NCBI RefSeq assembly: GCF_000319305.2 | Contig: NZ_AMWJ02000007.1 | Location: 137,001 to 201,000, forward strand | DNA length: 64,000 nucleotides | DNA from: Pseudomonas bharatica CSV86 | GTDB lineage: Bacteria; Pseudomonadota; Gammaproteobacteria; Pseudomonadales; Pseudomonadaceae | Reading direction: 5' to 3' | Shown here: piece by piece, positions 49,896 through 58,159 of the stretch | How positions within the stretch are numbered: the first letter of the stretch is position 1 | Layout of the letters: each line of letters begins with the position of its first letter | Program-made: the position numbers and the translations under genes | The notes under the pieces: generated by a model | Told to the model about the DNA's origin: nothing | Database searches by the model: none | The model's input: the letters and a program-made list of their open reading frames with translations, nothing else

Positions 49896-51134
49896 ATGAC
49901 CGATTCCCGCACCACCGCCCCTGCCCACGTCGCCATTATCGGCGGCGGCCCCGCCGGCCTGATGGCGGCCGAAGTCCTGGCCCTGGCCGGAGTCCGGATC
50001 GATCTGTACGACGCCATGCCTTCGGTGGGGCGCAAGTTCCTCCTGGCCGGGGTGGGCGGGATGAATATCACCCACTCCGAAGCCTACTCGGATTTCGTCT
50101 CCCGTTACGCCGAGCGCAGCGGCGAGATCGGCGCGTTGCTACAGGGCTTCGATGCCGATGCCTTGCGGGAGTGGATTCATGGGTTGGGGATAACGACCTT
50201 CGTCGGTACGTCGGGTCGGGTTTTTCCCACCGACATGAAGGCCGCACCGCTATTGCGTGCCTGGCTCAAGCGCCTGCGCGACGCCGGAGTAGTTATCCAC
50301 ACCAGGCACCGCTGGCTCGGATGGAACGACGAAGGCGCGCTGCGGATTGGTTATCCACAGGGTGAACTGGCGATCCGGCCCGACGCCACGATCCTCGCCC
50401 TCGGCGGTGGCAGCTGGGCACGCCTGGGCTCGGACGGCGCCTGGCTACCCTGGCTGACCGAACGGGGCGTGGACATCGCTCCATTGCAGGCAGCCAACAG
50501 CGGCTTCGAGGTCGCAGCCTGGAGCGATCTGCTCAAGCAGAAATTCGCCGGCGCACCGTTGAAGAACATCGCCTTGAGCCTGCCGGGGCAGGCACTGCGA
50601 CTGGGCGAGTTCGTCCTGACCGAAGGCGGGGTGGAAGGCAGCCTGGTCTATGCCTGGTCGGCGCAGATTCGCGAAACCATCAACCGTGACGGCCAGGCCA
50701 CGTTGTTGCTGGACCTGCTGCCGAACAAGGCTGTGGACAAGATTGCTGCCGCGTTGAGCAAGCCGCGTGGGTCGCGGTCGATGGCGAAACATCTTCACGG
50801 GCAACTGGGGCTCGACGGGGTGAAGGCCTCGCTGCTGCGCGAGCTGACCGGCCCGGAGGTATTCGCCGATCCGCAGAAGCTGGCGGCGGCGATCAAGGCC
50901 CTGCCCATCGTACTGGTGCGTGCGCGACCGCTGGATGAGGCGATCAGTACCGCTGGCGGGGTGCGCTTCGAGGCGATGGACGAAGGGTTGATGCTCAAGC
51001 AGGTGCCAGGGGTGTTCTGTGCCGGGGAGATGCTGGACTGGGAGGCGCCTACCGGGGGATATCTGCTGACGGCCTGTTTTGCCAGTGGCAAGAGGGCCGG
51101 GTTGGCGGTGCTGGAGTGGCTTGGCAGGGATTGA
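49896..51134 (+). CDS. BaiN/RdsA-type flavoprotein (TIGR03862 family)
   Basis: A 412-residue FAD-binding oxidoreductase of the HI0933-like/BaiN group. N-terminal dinucleotide motif AIIGGGPAGLMAAEVLALAG; YDAMPSVGRKFLLAGVGGMNITHSE follows (a conserved Gly-rich segment of the family); then ALGGGSWARLGSDG and the C-terminal VFCAGEMLDWEAPTGGYLLTACFASGKRAG FAD site. The reaction of these proteins is largely unknown. Confidence 0.9.
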   Translation: MTDSRTTAPAHVAIIGGGPAGLMAAEVLALAGVRIDLYDAMPSVGRKFLLAGVGGMNITHSEAYSDFVSRYAERSGEIGALLQGFDADALREWIHGLGITTFVGTSGRVFPTDMKAAPLLRAWLKRLRDAGVVIHTRHRWLGWNDEGALRIGYPQGELAIRPDATILALGGGSWARLGSDGAWLPWLTERGVDIAPLQAANSGFEVAAWSDLLKQKFAGAPLKNIALSLPGQALRLGEFVLTEGGVEGSLVYAWSAQIRETINRDGQATLLLDLLPNKAVDKIAAALSKPRGSRSMAKHLHGQLGLDGVKASLLRELTGPEVFADPQKLAAAIKALPIVLVRARPLDEAISTAGGVRFEAMDEGLMLKQVPGVFCAGEMLDWEAPTGGYLLTACFASGKRAGLAVLEWLGRD

Positions 51135-51154
51135 TGGGTTGCCTTCACTGGCCC

Positions 51155-51175
51155 TATCGCTGGCAAGCCAGCGAT
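51155..51175. repeat. Contracted REP pair
   Basis: ATCGCTGGCAAGCCAGCGAT is an almost perfect palindrome in which the two REP arms seem fused with the middle CTCCCACAGG part lost. Confidence 0.7.
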
Positions 51176-51201
51176 TAGGCCATTACAGGCGACAGAAGAC
51201 C

Positions 51202-52527
51202 TCAGGGCTTGCGCTTTTTCGGCCCGGTATTGAACGACGGTACCTTGCGCACCGCCTTGGCCGGCGCCACCGGTGCGTCACCGCTGTCCATCCAGCGTCC
51301 CAGGCTACCCTTGGCTCCGCCCGCCTTGGGCTTCTTCGGTTTTTTCGGCTTCTTCAGGATCTGCCCGCTGGCATCGGTCACCGGCACCCGGTGATCCGGC
51401 TCGAAGCCCGGCTCGTCATGGCGCGGCAGGGTCTTGCGGGTCAGGGTCTCGATCGCCGAGAGCAACTGCACTTCGTCGGCACATACCAGGGAAATCGCTT
51501 CACCGGTATTTCCCGCCCGGCCAGTACGACCGATACGGTGGACATAGTCCTCGGCCACGATCGGCAGGTCGAAGTTGACCACCAGCGGCAAATCATCGAT
51601 ATCCAGCCCCCGCGCCGCCACATCGGTGGCCACCAGGATCTGCACTTCCCGCGCCTTGAAGCTGTCCAGCGCACGCTGGCGGGTCGCCTGCGGACGGTCG
51701 CCGTGGATGCCGTCGGCATTGATGCCCATGCCAAGCAGACGCTCGACCAGCTGGTCCACGCCGTTGCGGGTCTTGGCGAACACCAGCACCTGGCTCCAGC
51801 GCTGCTTGCGCAGCAGATGGCAGAACAGTTCGGCCTTGCGCTTTTTATCCACAGTGACGATCCACTGCTTCACCGTGCTCGCCGTGACGTTGCGCGGGCT
51901 GACTTCGACGCTCAGCGGATTGGCGAGCATCTGCCCGGCCATCAGGCGGATCTCGTCGGAGAAGGTGGCGGAGAACAGCAGGGTCTGGCGCTTGACCGGC
52001 AAGGCGGCGTAGATCGAACGCAGTTCCTCGGCAAAACCGAGGTCGAGCATGCGGTCGGCTTCGTCCAGCACCAGGGCCTGGAGCTGGTTGAACTTCACCG
52101 CGTTCTGGCGGAACAGGTCGAGCAGGCGGCCCGGGGTCGCCACCAGCAGGTCGATACCCTTGCGCAGCTTCATCATCTGCGGGTTGATGCTGACCCCGCC
52201 GTACACCGCGTAGGTGCGCAGCGGCAGGTGCTCGGCGTATTCGCGGATGTTCGCGTGAACCTGCTCGGCCAGTTCGCGGGTCGGCACCAGCACCAGGGCG
52301 CGCACCGAGTTGGCGGCGACCTGGGCGCCTTCGAGGGTCAGGCGCTGCAGCAGCGGCAAGGCGAAACCGGCAGTCTTGCCGGTGCCGGTCTGGGCTGCGG
52401 CCATCAGGTCGCGGCCGGCCAATACGGCCGGGATCGCCTGGGCCTGGACCGGCGTCGGGGTGTTGTAGTTCAGGCCGTCGAGGGCGCGCAGCAGCGGTTC
52501 GATCAGGCCGAGTTTGGCGAATGTCAT
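51202..52527 (-). CDS. rhlE: DEAD-box RNA helicase RhlE
   Basis: ATP-dependent RNA helicase for ribosome assembly and mRNA turnover. The 441-residue product starts MTFAKLGLIEPLLRALDGLNYNTPTPVQAQAIP (Q motif). Walker A AAQTGTGKTAG, PTRELAEQVHANI, GVSINPQMMKLRKGIDLLVATPGRL, VLDEADRMLDLGF (DEAD), LLFSATFSDEI (SAT), VATDVAARGLDIDDLPLVVNFDLP and HRIGRTGRAG follow. The tail is lysine-rich. The ATG at 52527 fits; the upstream frame (MHEAPDG) was rejected. Confidence 0.95.
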   Translation of the reverse strand: MTFAKLGLIEPLLRALDGLNYNTPTPVQAQAIPAVLAGRDLMAAAQTGTGKTAGFALPLLQRLTLEGAQVAANSVRALVLVPTRELAEQVHANIREYAEHLPLRTYAVYGGVSINPQMMKLRKGIDLLVATPGRLLDLFRQNAVKFNQLQALVLDEADRMLDLGFAEELRSIYAALPVKRQTLLFSATFSDEIRLMAGQMLANPLSVEVSPRNVTASTVKQWIVTVDKKRKAELFCHLLRKQRWSQVLVFAKTRNGVDQLVERLLGMGINADGIHGDRPQATRQRALDSFKAREVQILVATDVAARGLDIDDLPLVVNFDLPIVAEDYVHRIGRTGRAGNTGEAISLVCADEVQLLSAIETLTRKTLPRHDEPGFEPDHRVPVTDASGQILKKPKKPKKPKAGGAKGSLGRWMDSGDAPVAPAKAVRKVPSFNTGPKKRKP

Positions 52528-52585
52528 GGAAATACCGTCAGGGGCTTCGTGCAATGGCGCGAAGTCTACCCTGTTCGGCGCCGGA

Positions 52586-53509
52586 TCACCGAGTCCCGGA
52601 CATCTCGCCCTCGACCACCGGCACCTGCGGCGTCTTGCGCCACTGCGGAATACCGATCAGCACCACGGCGCCGATGATCACCGCCATGGCCAGGCATTCC
52701 TCGGCGCCGATCTCTTCACCGGCGAACAGGATCCCCAGCAATACCGCCACCGCCGGGTTGACGTAGGCATAGCTGGTGGCAGCCGCCGGGCGCACATGCT
52801 TGAGCAGGTACATGTAGGCGCTGAAGGCGATGATCGAACCGAACACCACCAGGTAGGCCAGCGCGCCCCAGCCAGCGGCGCTGGGCATATGGGTCAGGCG
52901 CTCGCCGCTGAAGAAACTGCCGGCCAGCAGGACAACACCGCCCACCAGCATTTCCGCCGCACTGGCCATCGGCCCCTGAGGCAGCGGCAGGCTCTTGCTC
53001 CACACCGAACCGAAGGCCCAGGACGCAGCGGCAAACAGGATCAGCGCCGCGCCCATCGGGCTGGCCTGGAGGTTGGAGCCCAGGTTGAGCAAGGCGATAC
53101 CGACCAGCCCCAGGAAGATCCCGGCCCATTCCAGACGGGTATTGCGATGGCCCCAGAACAGGCCGAAAAGCAAGGTGAACAGCGGCACGGTGGCGACCGC
53201 CAGCGCGGCCACACCCGAGGCGACCCCGGCATGCTCGGCCACCGTCACGCCGCCGTTGCCGCAACTGAGCAGGAGGAAACCGATTGCCCCTGCGGCCTTC
53301 CATTGCTGCCAGGTCGGCGCCGGCACCCCGCGCCAGCGCAGGAAGCCGTACATCACTCCGCCGGCAATGATGAAGCGCAATCCCGCCATCAGCATCGGCG
53401 GCCAGGACTCCACACCGATGCGAATGGCCAGGTAGGTGGAGCCCCAGACCAGGTACAGGGCGAGGAAGGCACCGATCAACATCCAGGGAGAACGACGGGA
53501 GGCAGGCAT
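52586..53509 (-). CDS. yedA: EamA-family exporter YedA
   Basis: A 307-residue, ten-helix DMT exporter close to E. coli YedA: MPASRRSPWMLIGAFLALYLVWGSTYLAIRIGVESWPPMLMAGLRF, LLSCGNGGVTVAEHAGVASGVAALAVATVPLFTL, and GSIIAFSAYMYLLKHVRPAAATSYAYVNPAVAVLLG. Divergent from an Lrp regulator that may control it. Substrate unknown. The start at 53509 was picked from the YedA N-terminus; an upstream extension is not conserved. Confidence 0.92.
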   Translation of the reverse strand: MPASRRSPWMLIGAFLALYLVWGSTYLAIRIGVESWPPMLMAGLRFIIAGGVMYGFLRWRGVPAPTWQQWKAAGAIGFLLLSCGNGGVTVAEHAGVASGVAALAVATVPLFTLLFGLFWGHRNTRLEWAGIFLGLVGIALLNLGSNLQASPMGAALILFAAASWAFGSVWSKSLPLPQGPMASAAEMLVGGVVLLAGSFFSGERLTHMPSAAGWGALAYLVVFGSIIAFSAYMYLLKHVRPAAATSYAYVNPAVAVLLGILFAGEEIGAEECLAMAVIIGAVVLIGIPQWRKTPQVPVVEGEMSGTR

Positions 53510-53646
53510 GGAAAGCTCGTATTCGAGTAGTTGTGGCGCTATTTTAAAAAGCTTCACCGGCAAAATTAAGTTTCAAAAAACGCTTATCAGGCACCTGGAC
53601 TTTCGAAAAAACGGATCTACCAGGCCTTTTCCTTCTTTTTCACAAG

Positions 53647-54102
53647 ATGCCCATGGACAAATACGATCGCATGCTTCTCGCCGCGCTTCTCGACAACGGC
53701 CGCGCCTCCTTCGCCCAGCTCGCACGCACGGTCAACCTGTCTGCGCCGGCAGTCGCGGAACGTGTGGCGAAACTCGAGGCCAGCGGAGTAATCACCGGCT
53801 ACCAGGCGAAAGTGGACATGAGCAAGATCGGCCTGCCGATCCAGTGCGTGATCGAACTGCGCCTGGCCAGCCACGGCAACCAGCAGGCCTATGAGGCGCT
53901 GACGCAGATTCCCCAGCTCACCGAATGCCACCGGGTGACCGGTGATCCGTGCGTGATCATGCAGGCAGCGGTGGGCTCGATGCCGGAGCTGGAAGAGTTG
54001 ATCAACCGGGTGGCGCAGTTCGGCTTCAGCAAGACTTCGATTATCCTCTCCAGCGCCGTGGAGCGGCGGGTGCCCCTGGCGCAGTTGGAGAAGAAGGCCT
54101 AG
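53647..54102 (+). CDS. Lrp/AsnC-family regulator
   Basis: A 151-residue feast/famine regulator (MPMDKYDRMLLAALLDNGRASFAQLARTVNLSAPAVAERVAKLEASGVITGYQAKVD): HTH then RAM domain (HRVTGDPCVIMQAAVGSMPELEELINRVAQFGFSKTSIILSS). Either Met1 (53647) or Met3 (53653) could start it. The final 4 bp overlap the convergent exonuclease gene. Divergent from yedA. Confidence 0.92.
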   Translation: MPMDKYDRMLLAALLDNGRASFAQLARTVNLSAPAVAERVAKLEASGVITGYQAKVDMSKIGLPIQCVIELRLASHGNQQAYEALTQIPQLTECHRVTGDPCVIMQAAVGSMPELEELINRVAQFGFSKTSIILSSAVERRVPLAQLEKKA

Positions 54103-54704
54103 CGGTATCTGACCAGGGTTTCGCGGATCTTCGCGGCGGGGACTTTCTGCAGGCGGCACAGGAAGGCGTGGGACAGCTCCTGGATACCGTGGGTCTGGCG
54201 CAGTTCACCGACCAGGTGTTGCAGCAGGTTCGCGGCCATCTCGGCGTCGGCCATGGCCCGGTGCGCGGTGCCGGTGTCAGGCAGGCCCGCCCAGCGGGTC
54301 AGGGTACCGAGCTTGTGGTTCGGTGCCGCCGGCAGCAGGCGCCGCGACAACAGCAAGGAACAGGCGAAGGATTGGCTGCGGTTGCGGCCGATGCGACTCA
54401 GTTCGTAGTCCCAGAATTTCTGGTCGAAGGCCGCATTGTGCGCCAGCAATGGGGTGTCACCGACGAACTCGGCCACTTCGTTCATCACCCGGTCCACCGG
54501 TGGCGCGCTGCGCAGCATGGCGGTGGTGATGCCGGTCAGCCCGGCGACGAAGGCCGGCACCGGCACGCCGGCGTTCATCAGGCTCTGGTAGCGTTCGACG
54601 ATGCATCCGCGCTCGAGCATCACCACTGCCACCTCGGTGGCGCGGCAGCCGGCGCCAGGGGTGATGCCGGTGGTTTCAAAGTCGATGACAGCGATACGTT
54701 CCAC
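54099..54704 (-). CDS. DnaQ-like DEDDh 3'-5' exonuclease
   Basis: A 201-residue exonuclease-domain protein. ExoI IDFETTGITPG (Asp-Glu), ExoII LLAHNAAFDQKFW (Asp), ExoIII AHRAMADAEMAANLL (His and Asp). It matches DNA polymerase III epsilon-like or exonuclease-domain proteins not fused to a polymerase. Convergent with the Lrp gene; followed on the same strand by a NYN gene upstream (10 bp). Confidence 0.92.
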   Translation of the reverse strand: MERIAVIDFETTGITPGAGCRATEVAVVMLERGCIVERYQSLMNAGVPVPAFVAGLTGITTAMLRSAPPVDRVMNEVAEFVGDTPLLAHNAAFDQKFWDYELSRIGRNRSQSFACSLLLSRRLLPAAPNHKLGTLTRWAGLPDTGTAHRAMADAEMAANLLQHLVGELRQTHGIQELSHAFLCRLQKVPAAKIRETLVRYR

Positions 54705-54713
54705 GAAAAAACC

Positions 54714-55190
54714 TCAGTGTTTAAGCAGCAGCGCGCCTTCGATGGGCACATAGCGGGACGCGGCGCGGATCAGCGAATGGGCGGTCAGGCCGGGGACGCC
54801 ATAGGCCACCGCCTCGACGCCATGGCGCTGGATCACCCGCTCCAGGAGCAGGTCGAAATCACCGTCACCGGAAGCCAGCACCACCCGGTCGACCCGGGGC
54901 GCGGCGTCCACCACATCGAGGGTGATGCCCACGTCCCAGTCGCCCTTGGCCGAGCCGTCGGCACGCTGGATGTAGGGCTTGAGCTTCACGGTGAAACCGA
55001 GGTTGCGCAGGATCTGCTGGAACTGCTGCTTGGCGTCGCCACGGTCGATGGCGTAGGCAATGGCCTCGACGATCTCGCCGTCACGGCTCACGTCCTTCCA
55101 GAAAGCGGCGTAGTTGAAATGGCAGCCATAGGCCTGGCGCACGGTGTAGTAGAGGTTCTGGACATCGACGAACAACGCGATTTTCTTCAC
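54714..55190 (-). CDS. NYN/LabA-like PIN-fold nuclease domain protein
   Basis: A 158-residue NYN-domain protein (PIN-like ribonuclease fold): KKIALFVDVQNLYYTVRQAYG, KGDWDVGITLDVVDAAPRVDRVVLASGDGDFDLLLERVIQRHGVEAVAYG. The acidic metal-site residues are visible at DVQN, DWDVG and SGDGDFD. It starts at the GTG at 55190, preceded by a strong AAGGAGG at 6-bp spacing, rather than at the first ATG upstream. Likely co-transcribed with the exonuclease. RNA target unknown. Confidence 0.9.
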   Translation of the reverse strand: MKKIALFVDVQNLYYTVRQAYGCHFNYAAFWKDVSRDGEIVEAIAYAIDRGDAKQQFQQILRNLGFTVKLKPYIQRADGSAKGDWDVGITLDVVDAAPRVDRVVLASGDGDFDLLLERVIQRHGVEAVAYGVPGLTAHSLIRAASRYVPIEGALLLKH

Positions 55191-55270
55191 TGAACCCCTC
55201 CTTCGAGACCGGGCCTTGGGTGGCAAAGGGAGGGAGTATGACATGCCGAGGGGCTTGCAGTGGATTCGAG

Positions 55271-55410
55271 GGCCTCATCGCTGGCAAGCCAGCTCCCACA
55301 GGTTCACCGCCGGCTTCAAACCCAGTGCAGTACCTGTGGATGCCACAAGCTCACCTCTGACCTCAAGAACAATGCTGTACCTGTGGGAGCTGGCTTGCCA
55401 GCGATGAGGC
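55271..55410. repeat. Widely spaced REP pair
   Basis: Left arm 55271-55302 (CATCGCTGGCAAGCCAGCTC...) and right arm 55380-55410 (reverse complement) are separated by about 80 bp, unlike the close pairs elsewhere. Confidence 0.88.
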
Positions 55411-55431
55411 CCTCAAGCGCAATGAAGATCC

Positions 55432-56130
55432 TCAGACGTAATCGTCGTCCGAGAAGAACCCGCCACCATCGTCGCCATAGCTGCCGCTGTCATCCGCCAC
55501 ATAGCGCTGGCTGTCATCATTCCAGCCGCCGCCCTGGTCATTGACCTGGGCCGGCTCTTCCTTGATGACCTCGACGATCTCCTCCGGCTGCGAGTTGTGA
55601 TGGAACAGGCTGCTGATACCTTGCGCCAGCATCACGCCACCGGCCACGCCGGCTGCAGTCTGCAAGGCGCCGCCAAGGAAACTGCTGGCGCCACTGCGCG
55701 CCGGTGCGGCTTGGGGCGCAGGCGGTGCGCCCCAGTTGGATTGCGGCGCCACACCCGGGCCATCGCGCCAGCCACCACCACTCGACGGCGCAGGCGCAGG
55801 AGCCGGTGCAGCCGCCGGGCGCGGGCTGGACGACCCGAACAGGCTCGACAGGAACCCGCCGCCGCCCTGTTGCTGCGGGGCCGGTGCGCTAGCGGCTGTC
55901 TTGGCCTGCGCCAGCTCGGCCTGGAGCTGGCGATTCTGCTCGTCCATGCGCTTGAGCGCCGCTTCCTGGACCAGGATCGCCTGGGCCATGTAGTAAGGCG
56001 CCGCCGCATGCTGCTGAACCAGACTGGCGATATGCGCCTGGGCCTGGGCATCGCGCGGGGCGCCTTCGGCCTCGGCCTGACGCAGCCTGGCGAACAGGCC
56101 TTCGATCAGGGTTTGCTCTTCGTGGTTCAT
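55432..56130 (-). CDS. DUF2076-family protein
   Basis: A 232-residue protein. An N-terminal helical region (MNHEEQTLIEGLFARLRQAEAEGAPRDAQAQAHIASLVQQHAAAPYYMAQAILVQEAALKRMDEQN, about residues 1-75, coiled-coil like) is followed by a long Ala/Pro/Gly/Ser-rich linker (75-140), a short hydrophobic segment (ASSFLGGALQTAAGVAGGVMLAQGISSLF) and an acidic Gly/Asp-rich tail (DDSGSYGDDGGGFFSDDDYV). This is the DUF2076 architecture; function unknown. ATG at 56130 follows a good ribosome site. Confidence 0.85.
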   Translation of the reverse strand: MNHEEQTLIEGLFARLRQAEAEGAPRDAQAQAHIASLVQQHAAAPYYMAQAILVQEAALKRMDEQNRQLQAELAQAKTAASAPAPQQQGGGGFLSSLFGSSSPRPAAAPAPAPAPSSGGGWRDGPGVAPQSNWGAPPAPQAAPARSGASSFLGGALQTAAGVAGGVMLAQGISSLFHHNSQPEEIVEVIKEEPAQVNDQGGGWNDDSQRYVADDSGSYGDDGGGFFSDDDYV

Positions 56131-56269
56131 GTGGCGACCTCTCTGTAATACGGGTTGCAGTGAAGATTGGGACAAGCATGGCGCTTTCAACCGCACCCGC
56201 CCATGAAACTTTGTTCAGGTTCGACCCCTGAGCTAAAGTGACGCCTGCTTTGGACTTCGAAATCGACCC

Positions 56270-56935
56270 ATGAATCCGCTCACCGTTCTGCGCGACTCCC
56301 TGTACTTCTTCCGCCGCCACCTGGTCAGCATCGCCGCGCTGTGCCTGCCGCTGGTGATCCTCGAGGCGCTGTGCGTCCAGTTGCTCTACGGCCAACTGGG
56401 CAAGGATGCCTCGATGAGCTACGGCCTGCTGGTCGGGCTGCTGTTCTACCCGTTGTACAGCGCTGCGCTGATCCTCTACCTCGATGCCCGCAGCGACGGC
56501 CACGAGCCGCTCAAGCGCAACCTGCTGGCCCGCGCCCTGCAATTGTGGCCGTCGTTCGCCCTGCTGGTGGCGCTCAGCTCGCTGCTGATCATGTTCGGCA
56601 TCTCGCTGTTCATCCTCCCGGGCATCTGGGTGATGACCAACCTGGTGTTCGCCGAATACCTGCTGGTGCTGCGCGGCATGGCCCCGGTCGCGGCCATGCG
56701 CGAGAGCTTCCAGATGGTCCGTGGCAACTTCTGGCGCATCCTGGTGTGCATGCTCGGCGTGATGGCGCCGCTGTACCTGTTCAACGGCATCACCCTGGGG
56801 CTGCTGCCCGAGGAAGTGAACCCGCTCCTGGAACTGCTGGTCAGTGTGATCAACAGCTTCCTGCAACTGTTCAGCACCGTGGTCCTGTTCCGCCTGTACA
56901 TGCTGATCAGCGAGGCGCCAGCGGCACGTTCCTGA
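56270..56935 (+). CDS. YciC-family inner-membrane protein
   Basis: A 221-residue polytopic protein like E. coli YciC (UPF0259): MNPLTVLRDSLYFFRRHLVSIAALCLPLVILEAL, LLFYPLYSAALILYLDARSDGHEPLKRNLLARAL, VMTNLVFAEYLLVLRGMAPVAAMRESFQMVRGNFWRIL. About six helices. Function unknown. Confidence 0.85.
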   Translation: MNPLTVLRDSLYFFRRHLVSIAALCLPLVILEALCVQLLYGQLGKDASMSYGLLVGLLFYPLYSAALILYLDARSDGHEPLKRNLLARALQLWPSFALLVALSSLLIMFGISLFILPGIWVMTNLVFAEYLLVLRGMAPVAAMRESFQMVRGNFWRILVCMLGVMAPLYLFNGITLGLLPEEVNPLLELLVSVINSFLQLFSTVVLFRLYMLISEAPAARS

Positions 56936-56981
56936 ACCCGGCGACTATGCTCAACCGTCTACCCTGACCCGTGCGAGCCCG

Positions 56982-58064
56982 ATGACCCGACTACTGCGCA
57001 ACGTCTTGCTGTCCTTGCTGTCGATCACCGTCCTGCTCTGGCTGCTGGCCTTCCAGGCAAGCTGGCGGGCGGAGCCACTGGAAGACCTGCCGGTCGCCTG
57101 CGCCGGCCCCGGCCAGGCGCTGCTGCCGGGGCAACCGTTGAAAGTGATGACCTGGAACGTGCAGTACCTGGCGGGCAAGCGCTACGTGTTCTGGTACGAC
57201 GAGGCCCGCGGCGACGATACCCGCCCCACCGGGGAAGACCTCGCCTTCAGCCTCGATGAAGTCGCCCGGGTCATCCGTGCCGAACAGCCGGATATCGTCC
57301 TGCTCCAGGAACTGGACAAGGGCGCCAAGGCCAGCGACTACCAGGACCAGCTTGCCCTCCTGCGCGAACGCCTCGCCGATCTGTATCCCTGTGCCGTGCA
57401 GGCCTACGACTGGAAGGCCGAATTCGTGCCGGACGTGCACATCGCCGGAAGTGTCGGGCGAACCTTGGCGACCCTGAGCCGTTATCCGATACAGCGCGCG
57501 CAGCGGGTGCAATTGCCGATGGCCCAGGACAATGTCCTTAGCCGCCTGCTCAAGCCGCAACCGGCGGTGCTGGTAAGTTACCTGCCGATGGGCGACGGGC
57601 AACTGGCGGTGCTCAACACCCGGCTGTCGAAGCACGAAGCCGGCAGCGATGTACAACTGCGCCAGGTTCAGGCGCTGGAGAAGCTGGTCGATCAGTTCGA
57701 ACGCCAGGGCACGCCGTGGCTGTTGGGCGGGGATTTCAACCTGGTGCCACTGGGGCAGCATCGCCGGCTCAAGCCCGAGCAACAGCCGCTGTATTCCGCT
57801 GATAGCGAACTGCACCTGTTGTGGGACAAGTACCCGATGATTCCGGCGAATGCCGAGGCGACGGGGGCGGATCGGGAGAAGTGGCTGACGCATTTCCCCA
57901 ATGACCCGCGGCTGGAAGGGCCGGACCGGACGCTGGATTACCTGTTCCATAGTCCGAAACTGCGGCGGTTGGAGGCTGGGGTGTTGCAGCAGGATACCCT
58001 GGAGATCTCTGATCATCTGCCGGTGAGTGCCCGGCTTTTATTGCCTGTTCCTCCTCAATCCTGA
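56982..58064 (+). CDS. Endonuclease/exonuclease/phosphatase family hydrolase
   Basis: A 360-residue protein with an N-terminal membrane anchor (NVLLSLLSITVLLWLLAF) and a DNase I-like EEP domain: MTWNVQYLAG, IVLLQELDKGAK (metal Glu), WLLGGDFNLVPLG (Asp/Asn) and ISDHLPVSARL (catalytic His). The EEP fold includes nucleases, sphingomyelinases and inositol phosphatases; the anchor suggests a periplasm-facing enzyme on a lipid or nucleotide. Substrate unknown. Confidence 0.88.
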   Translation: MTRLLRNVLLSLLSITVLLWLLAFQASWRAEPLEDLPVACAGPGQALLPGQPLKVMTWNVQYLAGKRYVFWYDEARGDDTRPTGEDLAFSLDEVARVIRAEQPDIVLLQELDKGAKASDYQDQLALLRERLADLYPCAVQAYDWKAEFVPDVHIAGSVGRTLATLSRYPIQRAQRVQLPMAQDNVLSRLLKPQPAVLVSYLPMGDGQLAVLNTRLSKHEAGSDVQLRQVQALEKLVDQFERQGTPWLLGGDFNLVPLGQHRRLKPEQQPLYSADSELHLLWDKYPMIPANAEATGADREKWLTHFPNDPRLEGPDRTLDYLFHSPKLRRLEAGVLQQDTLEISDHLPVSARLLLPVPPQS

Positions 58065-58073
58065 TTTTCGAGC

Positions 58074-58134
58074 CCTATCGCTGGCAAGCCAGCTCCCACA
58101 GGTTCTGTGGGAGCTGGCTTGCCAGCGATGAGGC
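58074..58134. repeat. REP pair (BIME)
   Basis: Close-packed inverted arms (ATCGCTGGCAAGCCAGCTCC... ...GGAGCTGGCTTGCCAGCGAT) just downstream of the EEP gene and before the end of the FMN-protein gene. Confidence 0.92.
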
Positions 58135-58159
58135 CCGAAAGAACAACCTCGATTTCAGA